A model generated the notes under the pieces. That model was not told the origin of the DNA and ran no database searches. It was given only the letters and a program-made list of their open reading frames with translations. This document shows positions 57,449 to 64,000 of a DNA stretch of 64,000 nucleotides, piece after piece. Location: NCBI RefSeq assembly GCF_024029435.1, contig NZ_CP097118.1, forward strand, positions 1,302,001 to 1,366,000, read 5' to 3'. The translations under genes and the position numbers were made by a program. Origin of the DNA: Fructilactobacillus hinvesii (GTDB lineage: Bacteria > Bacillota > Bacilli > Lactobacillales > Lactobacillaceae). Numbering within the stretch: the stretch's first letter is position 1; each line of letters starts with the position of its first letter.

Positions 57449-57784
57449 TTAACGTTCTCCGTAAATAATGTCCGTACAAAAAATACAACTCTCATTTGCT
57501 TCCCGTCGTTTTCCATAGTACTGGTTACAAATGTGATATCCCTGGTTATAGAGCTTTTCCAGGTTCTTTTTGGATTGCGACAATTCGCGAACCCCTTGGT
57601 GCTTTTTTTCCGCGGATCCCAGTAATTCTCGTAGATGTTCGTTTTCAATCCGCAACTCCGAGTTCTCCTCTAAAATTGCCGCCACTTTGGTGCGGAGGGT
57701 CGTAATTTTAGTAAACATCTGCTCGAACTGTGTCGAAAGGTCATCCATGCCCTCATCTACATTTTTGTTTGACAATCCCTTCAT
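57449..57784 (-). CDS. yabA: Replication initiation control protein YabA
   Basis: Negative regulator of replication initiation that binds DnaA and the DnaN clamp. The 111 residues have an N-terminal coiled coil (about 12-68, with ILEENSELRIENEHLREL) and a C-terminal zinc-binding part with the CHxnCxxC-like Cys set (HICN near 85 and CIFC near 100). The start is uncertain: ATG 57784, a TTG three codons later with better spacing to GAGAGGG, or ATG 12 codons in. Located between holB and rsmI, as in Bacillus. Confidence 0.93.
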   Translation of the reverse strand: MKGLSNKNVDEGMDDLSTQFEQMFTKITTLRTKVAAILEENSELRIENEHLRELLGSAEKKHQGVRELSQSKKNLEKLYNQGYHICNQYYGKRREANESCIFCTDIIYGER

Positions 57785-57792
57785 CCCTCTCG

Positions 57793-58818
57793 TTAGCTAG
57801 TGATAACATGCAAACATTTTAAAGTGATAACTTCTAAAATCCCTTGAAATCCCACGTTGGCCCGCTGCAGTTGGCTCGTCGTCAGTATGTCATTAATCAT
57901 ACTGACAATTTGTTGGTCTGACAATTGCTGCGCCATCGATTTAAGCAAATCATAAACATCACCAAATGCTAAGTCTGCAGCCGCCTGGTCACGAAACTTG
58001 ACGTTAAAAACGTCCTGAAAAATTAAACAAATCATGGTAATTGTCACGTTTTGGCTAAAGCGGTCTTTAACTAACGGCATTAAATTCGTTTGAACGTAAG
58101 GAAAGGCCCGGGCATCCCCCTTGCTAATCCAGGTTAGCCACCCTTCCAGTTGGCGTTTCATTTTGCCTAGCCACTGGTCAGCAAGTAACTGATCTAATTC
58201 CGTGGTGGAATTGGTAATTTTTAAGGCCAAATTAATCTCGGTCCGACTCAATTCTTGTTGCTTTAAGAACTGAACTAGGGCCTCCTGCTGAATCTGGGGA
58301 AATTCTACTAGTTGGGTTCGAGACCGAATCGTCGCTAAGATGTGGTGGTAATCAGTCGTCAATAGGAACGCTGTAACCGTCGTTAGTGGTTCTTCAATTA
58401 CCTTTAACATACTATTAGCCGCTCCGACCGTCATTGTGTCAGAATCATCAATGATAAAGACCTTCTGCTTGCCTTCCACCGCACTCTTGGAAAATTCACG
58501 CTTTAAGGCCCGAACCTGCTCAATTTTAATCGACTGACCATCCGGTTGCACGGTCAACACGTCGGGATGTTCATTATTGGCAATCCGCAAGCATTCGTTA
58601 CACTGCCCGCACGGAAACCCAGTTTCATCTGGGTGTAAACAGAACAAGGCCATCGTTGTTACTTTCGCGAGTGCTAGTTTTCCGACCCCGGCAGCTCCTG
58701 AGAATAAATACGCATGACTCAGATCTCCCGACTTTACCACGTGCATAAAATGTTTGGTTAGCTCCGGTTGCTTGGTTTGAGCCTCGGTTAAAAATTGTTC
58801 TGCCACCGTAATTTCCAT
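57793..58818 (-). CDS. holB: DNA polymerase III subunit delta'
   Basis: Clamp-loader subunit. The 341 residues have an AAA+ fold with an intact P-loop SGAAGVGKLALAK (about 40), a four-Cys zinc module in CLHPDETGFPCGQCNEC (about 59-75) and the segment FIIDDSDTMTVGAANSMLKVIEEP (about 122; landmarks DDSDTMT and LKVIEEP). SRTQLVEFP is the conserved SRC-like site (Cys replaced by Thr). It lies four bases downstream of darA. Confidence 0.95.
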   Translation of the reverse strand: MEITVAEQFLTEAQTKQPELTKHFMHVVKSGDLSHAYLFSGAAGVGKLALAKVTTMALFCLHPDETGFPCGQCNECLRIANNEHPDVLTVQPDGQSIKIEQVRALKREFSKSAVEGKQKVFIIDDSDTMTVGAANSMLKVIEEPLTTVTAFLLTTDYHHILATIRSRTQLVEFPQIQQEALVQFLKQQELSRTEINLALKITNSTTELDQLLADQWLGKMKRQLEGWLTWISKGDARAFPYVQTNLMPLVKDRFSQNVTITMICLIFQDVFNVKFRDQAAADLAFGDVYDLLKSMAQQLSDQQIVSMINDILTTSQLQRANVGFQGILEVITLKCLHVITS

Positions 58819-58822
58819 CGCG

Positions 58823-59149
58823 CTAGAACCGGAAGAAGGATTCGATCGGCAATACCATCACCGTTGCCCCACCGACTTCAACCTCAACTGGATAAGCCGT
58901 ATCGTTAATGCTCCCCACGAGGTTAATCGGTGGAGTTACGTATTGATCGCGCGCCTGACAAGAATCTTTAATCAGGTCCAATAACTCTGGAACCCGTTCA
59001 TCATCCAAGCCAATCATATAGGTCACGTTCTTGGCTCTTAAAAAACCACCCTTGGTTGGTAATTGGGTTGCAATGATTTTATGTTCGTTTAACTGGGCTT
59101 GGAGTTTACCGGCATCTTTTTCTTGAATAATTGCTAAGACTAGTTTCAT
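58823..59149 (-). CDS. darA: Cyclic di-AMP-binding PII-like protein DarA (PstA/YaaQ)
   Basis: A 108-residue trimeric PII-like receptor for c-di-AMP; its downstream target is still unclear in Bacillus and Listeria. KLVLAIIQEKDAGKL (about 3), the ligand-binding TKGGFLRAKNVTYMIG (about 33; TxGGFL and N residues contact the nucleotide) and GGATVMVLPIESFFRF at the C-terminus are conserved. The ATG at 59149 has GGAGG eight bases upstream; one two codons earlier is too close. It lies between tmk and holB. The cyclase CdaA is at 7-8 kb. Confidence 0.95.
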   Translation of the reverse strand: MKLVLAIIQEKDAGKLQAQLNEHKIIATQLPTKGGFLRAKNVTYMIGLDDERVPELLDLIKDSCQARDQYVTPPINLVGSINDTAYPVEVEVGGATVMVLPIESFFRF

Positions 59150-59170
59150 TGTCATGACCTCCTCTGGTCG

Positions 59171-59806
59171 CTAAGCATGGTGCAGGTAGTTTGTAATAAT
59201 CTGCAACACTTGGTCGGTAACCGCGGTTACGGACTGCGTGGCATCTACCCTTACAATTCGATCGGGGTGTTGGTTTGCCAAGCGTTCGTAGGCATCGTGC
59301 ACCCGAACGTAAAAATCGCGGTGTTCTTGATCCAAGCGATTAGTGGCTTGGGCATCCCGGCTTTCAATCCGTCGTAATCCCACTGAAACTGGGACCGCTA
59401 GGTAAATTGTAAGGTTCGGAAGCACCCCGTTTGTCGCAAACTGATTGAGCTCAATCACGTTGGCTTCCCCGAGCCGACGTCCTGCTCCTTGATAGGCCAC
59501 CGAACTATCGACGTAGCGATCACACAGCACGACTTGATCAGCTGCCAGTGCCGGTAGAATAGTTTGGACTAAGTGCTGGCGGCGTGCGGCCGCAAAGAGC
59601 AGTGCCTCCGTCCGGGCGTCCATGGCCTGATTGGCTTGATCCACAATCAAGTTACGAATTTGTTCTGCAATCGGATCCCCTCCCGGTTCACGGGTAACCA
59701 CTAATCGAGAACCGATTGTAGGCGTTAACCGCTCCACCACCTGGTTTAAAATGGTCGTTTTTCCGGCCCCATCATTTCCTTCAAACGTTATTAACTGCCC
59801 GCTCAT
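59171..59806 (-). CDS. tmk: Thymidylate kinase
   Basis: Phosphorylates dTMP to dTDP. The 211 residues show the P-loop ITFEGNDGAGKTTI (about 6-19), the DRY-like motif VLCDRYVDSSVAYQGAGR (about 92; landmark DRYVDSS) and a LID-region Arg segment (about 145). It is the first gene of tmk-darA-holB-yabA-rsmI-fat-tsaB-rimI-tsaD. Its promoter is TAGACA-17-TACAAT. Confidence 0.97.
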   Translation of the reverse strand: MSGQLITFEGNDGAGKTTILNQVVERLTPTIGSRLVVTREPGGDPIAEQIRNLIVDQANQAMDARTEALLFAAARRQHLVQTILPALAADQVVLCDRYVDSSVAYQGAGRRLGEANVIELNQFATNGVLPNLTIYLAVPVSVGLRRIESRDAQATNRLDQEHRDFYVRVHDAYERLANQHPDRIVRVDATQSVTAVTDQVLQIITNYLHHA

Positions 59807-59837
59807 TAAGTCATCATTCCCCTTATTTTATGTTTCG

Positions 59838-59866
59838 ATTGTACTGTAAATTAGTCAAATTGTCTA
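59838..59866 (-). promoter_or_regulatory. tmk operon promoter
   Basis: -35 TAGACA (59861-59866), 17-base spacer, -10 TACAAT (59838-59843). Confidence 0.6.
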
Positions 59867-59889
59867 TTTGCTCCCCGTGACCGAGGCCA

Positions 59890-59917
59890 CAAAAAAAGAC
59901 CGTAAAAACGGTCTTTT
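59890..59917 (-). terminator. Terminator after the MacB-type ABC gene
   Basis: Stem AAAAAGACCGT/ACGGTCTTTTT with a short loop and a T-run of seven. Confidence 0.85.
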
Positions 59918-59924
59918 TAGTTAA

Positions 59925-61865
59925 TTATTCGGCACTCAAACTAACCACCGGATCCACTTTAGCTGCTTTTCGAGCCGGTAACAGTGCTGCTAAGAGACAA
60001 ATGATTACGGAGACGATTAAGCCAAAGAAGGCATTGCCTAAAGAAACTTGTACGATGCTGTAATGAATTCCGCTTCGCGACAAGGAGTTGGCTCCCCATT
60101 CAGCTAAGTAAGCCAAAATGATAGCTAAGACGGCAGAGAAGAAACCGAGAAAGACTGATTCAAAGATAAACAACTTGCGAATGTTTCCCTTGGAGAATCC
60201 GAGGGCCCGCAAAATCCCAATTTCCTTGGTCCGTTCGGCAACACTGATGTACAGAACCACGATAATCATGATGGCAGAAACTAATAATGAAATCGCTGCA
60301 ATTGAGGTTAAGACGGCTACTGCCAGGTTCACGTAGGTGTTCAATACGGATACGATTGACCCTGCTCCAGTAATTTGGTAGGCCGGTTTATCGCCGTTTT
60401 TAATCGCCTTAATCCGATTTTGGACCGGTTGCACGTTCTGCACCCCACCAGTGATATCCACAGCCAAATAGTTAGGCCCAAACGGAACGTTCCCGGCTTG
60501 ATGCATCGCTTTGAGGGTTCCATAGGTAACGGCATCTGGAAGACTACTCCCATCCGTCACTCCACTAATGGTGACTTCTTTTTGTAGAATTTGCGGTGCC
60601 TGGGTCTGATCATCACCACTGCTGAGGTAGAAGGTCGCCTTGGTTCCAATCACCTGGTTCGGATGATCATGGTTTAGCTGTTTAGCTTCCTTTTTGCTAA
60701 TTAAAATTTCGTTTGCACGGGGAGCTCGTCCTGCTTTAATCTTGGACTTGCGCAACGTGTTATCAAACGTTTGAACTAGCGTTAGTGGTACCGTCTGGTT
60801 TCCATTCTTCAATCGGGCACTGCCAGCGGCAAAGTAACCAGGAGAAACTTTTTTCACCCCGGTAAGCTTCTCCAACTTTCGAATGTCTTGCTGGTGTAGC
60901 GTGGTCTGTTTGGGAGTCGGGTTGTCACTTTCAACGTTTTTAGCCACCTGAATCGTATTGGGATTTATCTGCGAATAAATTTCGTGGTTGATGTAACCCT
61001 TGGTTCCGTTTCCAAGGCCCAGCATCACGATCACGCTAAAAATTCCAATTGCAGCTCCAAACATGATTAACAGGTTGCGCTTTAAGTTGTACCGGAAGTG
61101 CTGCCAAGCCATCCCAGCCATTGATTTCATGCTGGCAATTTTATCCCGGAATGGTTTTTGGTGTTCCCCCACCGAGTAGGCTGGTTTTAAAATCCGGTCA
61201 TCATCAATCAAACCGTTCGCAAGGTGCACGATTCGGGTTCCGTAGTCAGCCACTACCTGCGAGTGGGTTACAGCAATCACCAGTTTGCCGTCTTCTGCAA
61301 TCTGGTTTAGCAACCGCAAAATTTCATCAGTATTTTGGGCGTCCAATGCCCCAGTTGGTTCATCGGCAATGATGATGTCTGGGTCGGAAGCCAGGGCTCG
61401 GGCAATCGAAACCCGTTGCTTTTGCCCTCCAGACAGCTGGTTGGGATACTTGTTTTTGTGTTCGGATAAGCCTACTTGGTCTAACAATTCATCTGCACGT
61501 TGCACCTGATCGTGGTGAGATAAATTCGTCATTTCTAACGAGACCATCACGTTAGCCCGAATCGTCAGGTGACTAATCAGGTTAAAACTTTGGAACACAA
61601 AGCCAATGGTACTCCGGCGGTATTGATCCAGTTCCTTGGGCGTATCATTTTTTAACGATTTTCCGTTTAACAATACGTTTCCCGTGTACTGGCTATCCAG
61701 TCCGGCGATGATGTTCATCAACGTCGTCTTTCCACCCCCGGATTCCCCCAGGATGGACACAAATTCGCCCCGTTCAAAGTCAAGGTTAATTCCATTTAAA
61801 ACGTGAAATTCCTGGTGATCAACCTGATAGGACTTATGAATATCTTGTAGTTCTAAATAAGCCAT
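59925..61865 (-). CDS. MacB-type ABC transporter, fused ATPase and permease
   Basis: A 646-residue protein. The ATPase (1-225) has Walker A GESGGGKTTLMN (about 40), signature LSGGQKQRVSIARAL (about 142) and Walker B IIIADEPTGALD. The permease has one membrane helix near 270, a large extracytoplasmic MacB_PCD domain (about 295-505) and three helices forming the FtsX domain (about 515-635). MacB-type proteins are mechanotransmission exporters of peptides, lipoproteins or antibiotics; the substrate is unknown. It interrupts the common yaaL-tmk neighbourhood and has its own promoter with a palindromic operator candidate. Confidence 0.92.
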   Translation of the reverse strand: MAYLELQDIHKSYQVDHQEFHVLNGINLDFERGEFVSILGESGGGKTTLMNIIAGLDSQYTGNVLLNGKSLKNDTPKELDQYRRSTIGFVFQSFNLISHLTIRANVMVSLEMTNLSHHDQVQRADELLDQVGLSEHKNKYPNQLSGGQKQRVSIARALASDPDIIIADEPTGALDAQNTDEILRLLNQIAEDGKLVIAVTHSQVVADYGTRIVHLANGLIDDDRILKPAYSVGEHQKPFRDKIASMKSMAGMAWQHFRYNLKRNLLIMFGAAIGIFSVIVMLGLGNGTKGYINHEIYSQINPNTIQVAKNVESDNPTPKQTTLHQQDIRKLEKLTGVKKVSPGYFAAGSARLKNGNQTVPLTLVQTFDNTLRKSKIKAGRAPRANEILISKKEAKQLNHDHPNQVIGTKATFYLSSGDDQTQAPQILQKEVTISGVTDGSSLPDAVTYGTLKAMHQAGNVPFGPNYLAVDITGGVQNVQPVQNRIKAIKNGDKPAYQITGAGSIVSVLNTYVNLAVAVLTSIAAISLLVSAIMIIVVLYISVAERTKEIGILRALGFSKGNIRKLFIFESVFLGFFSAVLAIILAYLAEWGANSLSRSGIHYSIVQVSLGNAFFGLIVSVIICLLAALLPARKAAKVDPVVSLSAE

Positions 61866-61883
61866 CTAGTTCTCCTTTAGTGT

Positions 61884-61898
61884 TAATAATCATTATTA
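61884..61898 (-). promoter_or_regulatory. Fur-family-like 7-1-7 palindrome in the ABC transporter leader
   Basis: TAATAAT-N-ATTATTA, a perfect 7-1-7 inverted repeat. It agrees at 12 of 14 defined positions with both the Fur consensus (TGATAAT-N-ATTATCA) and the PerR consensus (TTATAAT-N-ATTATAA). It lies between the -10 (61910-61915) and the ribosome binding site, where a bound repressor would block transcription. Confidence 0.5.
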
Positions 61899-61909
61899 TT
61901 TTAGTTGAT

Positions 61910-61937
61910 ATTATACACCATATAGCATTAGTTGCAA
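61910..61937 (-). promoter_or_regulatory. Promoter of the MacB-type ABC gene
   Basis: -35 TTGCAA (61932-61937), 16-base spacer, -10 TATAAT (61910-61915). Confidence 0.7.
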
Positions 61938-61963
61938 TTCTTTTTCCAATTTTTTGTTGCAAA

Positions 61964-61996
61964 GCAAAAAAGGAGCCTACCCTGAGTAGTTGCTCC
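61964..61996 (-). terminator. Terminator after yaaL
   Basis: Stem GGAGC(AA)CTAC/GTAGGCTCC with a two-base bulge and a T-run of six, ending the dnaX-ebfC-recR-yaaL operon. Confidence 0.7.
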
Positions 61997-61997
61997 C

Positions 61998-62243
61998 TTA
62001 CGAATCATAAACACTAGATTGAATGTGATCATTCTTAATCTTGCGCAATCGGGCTTGCCGATACATAAACTCAAACTTTTGCTTGGCCAATTCGGTCTGT
62101 GCTTGTACCTGCGGATCGACATCCGCTACGGCGGCTTCAGTTTGCTGGGCCTGATCCCAGTCCTGCTTTAACAAGTTCAGAGACTGCAGCAGCTCTTCAT
62201 CGTAGTCTTTTTCAAAGTTTCTCGGTTTAAACAAGTTAAACAT
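61998..62243 (-). CDS. yaaL: YaaL-like protein (DUF2508)
   Basis: An 81-residue soluble helical protein of unknown function, consistent with the DUF2508 family found directly behind recR in Firmicutes. The middle of the protein is Gln/Glu-rich and probably helical (about 18-68). It starts eight bases after recR. Confidence 0.8.
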   Translation of the reverse strand: MFNLFKPRNFEKDYDEELLQSLNLLKQDWDQAQQTEAAVADVDPQVQAQTELAKQKFEFMYRQARLRKIKNDHIQSSVYDS

Positions 62244-62250
62244 GCGAACC

Positions 62251-62850
62251 TCACATTTCTGTTCGTCCCTCGACAGCCCGAAAGAGCGTCATTTCATCGG
62301 CATACTCGATATCACTACCCACGGACAAGCCCCGTGCTAGTCGTGTGACCTTCAGGCCGGCTGGTTTTAGTAAGCGTGCCAAATACATGGCCGTCGCATC
62401 CCCCTCCGGAGTAGCATTAGTAGCGATAATCACTTCTTTAATCTGCTCTTTTTTTTGCAAACGTTTAATCAAAGCACTGATGTTAATATCATCGGGACCT
62501 TTTCCTTCCATCGGCGACAAAACTCCGTGTAACACGTGATACAACCCGTGATAATCCTTCATCTTTTCCATGGTCGCAATGTCTTTAGGTTGCTCAACCA
62601 CCAGAACCTGGGATTGATCGCGCGTCGGATCAGTACAGATATCACACGGATCGGTTTCAGTAATGTTGCCACAAATGGAGCAGAAGGTTAATTTTTCCTT
62701 GGTATCCTGCAACGCCTGGGCGAACTGTTCTACCTCGTCTTTTGGCATATCAATCGTATAAAAGGCTAACCGGGTCGCCGTCTTGGCTCCAATTCCCGGA
62801 AGGTGCATGTAACCATCAATGAGCTTGGCAACTGGTTCTGGATACTGCAT
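62251..62850 (-). CDS. recR: Recombination protein RecR
   Basis: Ring-forming DNA clamp of the RecFOR pathway that loads RecA on gapped DNA. The 199 residues show the helix-hairpin-helix [15 protein letters not shown] (about 17), a four-Cys zinc module (CSICGNIT and CDIC, about 56-72), a Toprim domain with [10 protein letters not shown] (about 80) and [14 protein letters not shown] (about 140). Co-transcribed with ebfC and dnaX. Confidence 0.98.
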   Translation of the reverse strand: MQYPEPVAKLIDGYMHLPGIGAKTATRLAFYTIDMPKDEVEQFAQALQDTKEKLTFCSICGNITETDPCDICTDPTRDQSQVLVVEQPKDIATMEKMKDYHGLYHVLHGVLSPMEGKGPDDINISALIKRLQKKEQIKEVIIATNATPEGDATAMYLARLLKPAGLKVTRLARGLSVGSDIEYADEMTLFRAVEGRTEM

Positions 62851-62875
62851 TCTGATTCCCTCTTTATTCTAAATT

Positions 62876-63196
62876 CTAAAGTCCGGGGATGTTCATTCCC
62901 TGGGTAAATTGTCCCATCTTTTTCTTGGTAGTTTCATCAATTTGCTTCAAAGCATCATTAACGGCTGCAAGCGTTAAATCAGAAATCATGTCTGGATCAT
63001 CGGGATCAAGCGCTTCTTTTTTAATTTGCAAGTCTTTCATGGTCCGATCCCCAGTAAAAGTAGCTACCACTAAATCATCGGGAGCTTTTCCAATGAATTC
63101 TTGTTGGTCAATTTCTGCTTGTTGCGCACTCATCTTGCGTTGCATGTCTTGTGCCTGTTTCATTAACTTTCCCATGTTCATTCCGTTCATTGCCAT
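62876..63196 (-). CDS. ebfC: Nucleoid-associated protein EbfC/YbaB
   Basis: A 106-residue DNA-binding dimer. The N-terminal Met-rich MNMGKLMKQAQDMQRKM, LVVATFTGDRTMKDLQIKKEALDPDDPDM in the core (landmarks LKI-like LQIKKEALDPDD) and MGQFTQGMNIPGL at the C-terminus are typical of the YbaB family. Sits between dnaX and recR, with AAAGGAG upstream. Confidence 0.95.
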   Translation of the reverse strand: MAMNGMNMGKLMKQAQDMQRKMSAQQAEIDQQEFIGKAPDDLVVATFTGDRTMKDLQIKKEALDPDDPDMISDLTLAAVNDALKQIDETTKKKMGQFTQGMNIPGL

Positions 63197-63217
63197 TGTA
63201 AATCTCTCCTTTGAAAT

Positions 63218-64000
63218 TTAATCATTTTCAACGTTCACTAATTCATCACCAAACAATTCTTTGGCCTTCCGCACGCTTTTAGGTTCCTCGGTCGGATCGG
63301 ATTTTGCTACTGGTTGCTCCGCTTGTGGTTCAGCCACAGATGAGGTCTCTTTGTCGTTGATTTTCCCCCCACGGGGGTGTTGCTGCAGGTATTCCTGCCT
63401 GAGCGTCGGCCACTCCTCTTTTGGAACAAAGTACACCTGAGGAATGCGACCTAGCAATTGTTCGAGCCCCTGCTCTAAGGCAGTCATTAACTGCTCGTCA
63501 CTTCCAGCCTTTTGGTACAAAAAGCCGTAGTCAAAGGCAATCACCACGCCTGCTTCACTAGCTGCCACCGGTCGGGCCACGTGTAATACGGCTCTTTGGG
63601 TAACACTCAGCAACTGTAATAGCGCCCCCCAATTACTTCGGTACTGTTCTAAATCAGCCTTAGTCGCCGCATCTAAAATCCCAAAGATGCCATTTACATC
63701 CGGTTTGGGTGCCTTTGGATTATTAGGTACCGTGCGTTTGGATACCGGCTGGTCAGATTGCGCTTGCGCCAAAGCAGGAGCAGCCGAAGTTGGACGCTGT
63801 TCTAACGCTTGGAGCTGCTGTTGCAACTGCGCTACTTGTTGCTCCAGTTGCTGATAAGCGCTTGCCGATTCTGGCGCAGTCGGAGCAGCTTGCTCTTCCT
63901 GTTCATCGGACAACCGCACGGTTAAAATATCGAGGTACAAATCAGGGTGGTATGTAAACCTCAGTTGTTGTTGGACCTCATTCATAATTTCTACAAATCG
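63218..64000 (-). CDS. dnaX: DNA polymerase III subunit gamma/tau, C-terminal part (5' end outside window)
   Basis: The visible 260 residues are the last part of the clamp-loader subunit and remain open at the window edge (RFVEIMNEVQQQLRF...). The first 30 residues are the end of collar domain III. A Gln/Glu-rich coiled linker follows (about 38-75), then a tau-like C-terminal domain (about 95-215) and an acidic tail. The ATPase domain lies outside. Followed by ebfC and recR, the universal order. Confidence 0.92.
   Translation of the reverse strand, partial: RFVEIMNEVQQQLRFTYHPDLYLDILTVRLSDEQEEQAAPTAPESASAYQQLEQQVAQLQQQLQALEQRPTSAAPALAQAQSDQPVSKRTVPNNPKAPKPDVNGIFGILDAATKADLEQYRSNWGALLQLLSVTQRAVLHVARPVAASEAGVVIAFDYGFLYQKAGSDEQLMTALEQGLEQLLGRIPQVYFVPKEEWPTLRQEYLQQHPRGGKINDKETSSVAEPQAEQPVAKSDPTEEPKSVRKAKELFGDELVNVEND

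Overview
The window is chromosomal housekeeping DNA from a low-to-mid-GC Firmicute, almost certainly a member of the Lactobacillaceae. The evidence is the gene orders (dnaX-ebfC-recR-yaaL, tmk-darA-holB-yabA-rsmI, prfB-...-hprK-lgt-gpsA-trxB, uvrB-uvrA-rapZ-yvcK-whiA, cdaA-cdaR-glmM), strong AGGAGG-type ribosome binding sites, a T-box, CIRCE and CtsR operators, a phenolic acid decarboxylase and a MucBP-domain surface protein. The species cannot be named from the sequence alone. Most genes lie on the minus strand. I see no prophage, insertion sequence, CRISPR array or plasmid-like segment.

Layout, left to right. 1-2.9 kb: 3' part-truncated asnS behind an Asn T-box, a lactonase-family gene (probable 6-phosphogluconolactonase) and two small unknown genes. 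3-8 kb: amino-sugar and c-di-AMP genes (glmS; cdaA-cdaR-glmM). 8-13 kb: a DUF1361 membrane protein, murB, a DnaQ-type exonuclease, and ung-pta-tsaE-acetyltransferase. 13-21 kb: smpB, rnr and secG, then the lower glycolytic genes eno, tpiA, pgk and gap, which are split by terminators into several transcription units. 21-31.6 kb: tRNA-Arg(CCG), padC, clpP under CtsR, whiA-yvcK-rapZ, the SOS-controlled uvrB-uvrA, and trxB. 31.7-40.3 kb: gpsA, lgt, hprK, a small holin-like membrane protein, a MinJ-like PDZ protein, prfB with its +1 frameshift, secA and hpf. 40.4-46.2 kb: comFC-comFA, yigZ, lrgAB and a KimA-type K+ transporter. 46.3-53.3 kb: groESL, rex, the ABC-F gene ydiF, and a patch of three poorly characterised membrane or surface genes. 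53.4-64 kb: tsaD-rimI-tsaB-fat, rsmI-yabA-holB-darA-tmk, a MacB-type ABC transporter, yaaL-recR-ebfC and the 3' part of dnaX.

Links between the genes. Four parts of the window bear on cyclic di-AMP: the cyclase CdaA with its regulator CdaR, the co-transcribed glmM, the PII-like receptor DarA, and a KimA-type potassium importer, a family controlled by c-di-AMP in Bacillus. Stress circuits can be read directly from operators: LexA (uvrBA), CtsR (clpP), HrcA/CIRCE (groESL), and a Fur-family-like 7-1-7 palindrome in front of the MacB-type transporter. tsaE, tsaB and tsaD supply the t6A tRNA modification pathway (tsaC is not in the window).

I did not find a convincing undescribed multi-gene system. 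The items most worth checking are the Fur-like operator on the ABC transporter, the short basic ORF placed directly behind the glmS terminator, the inverted repeat framing the trxB promoter, the two-promoter gap leader, and the uncharacterised membrane/MucBP patch at 51.3-53.3 kb.
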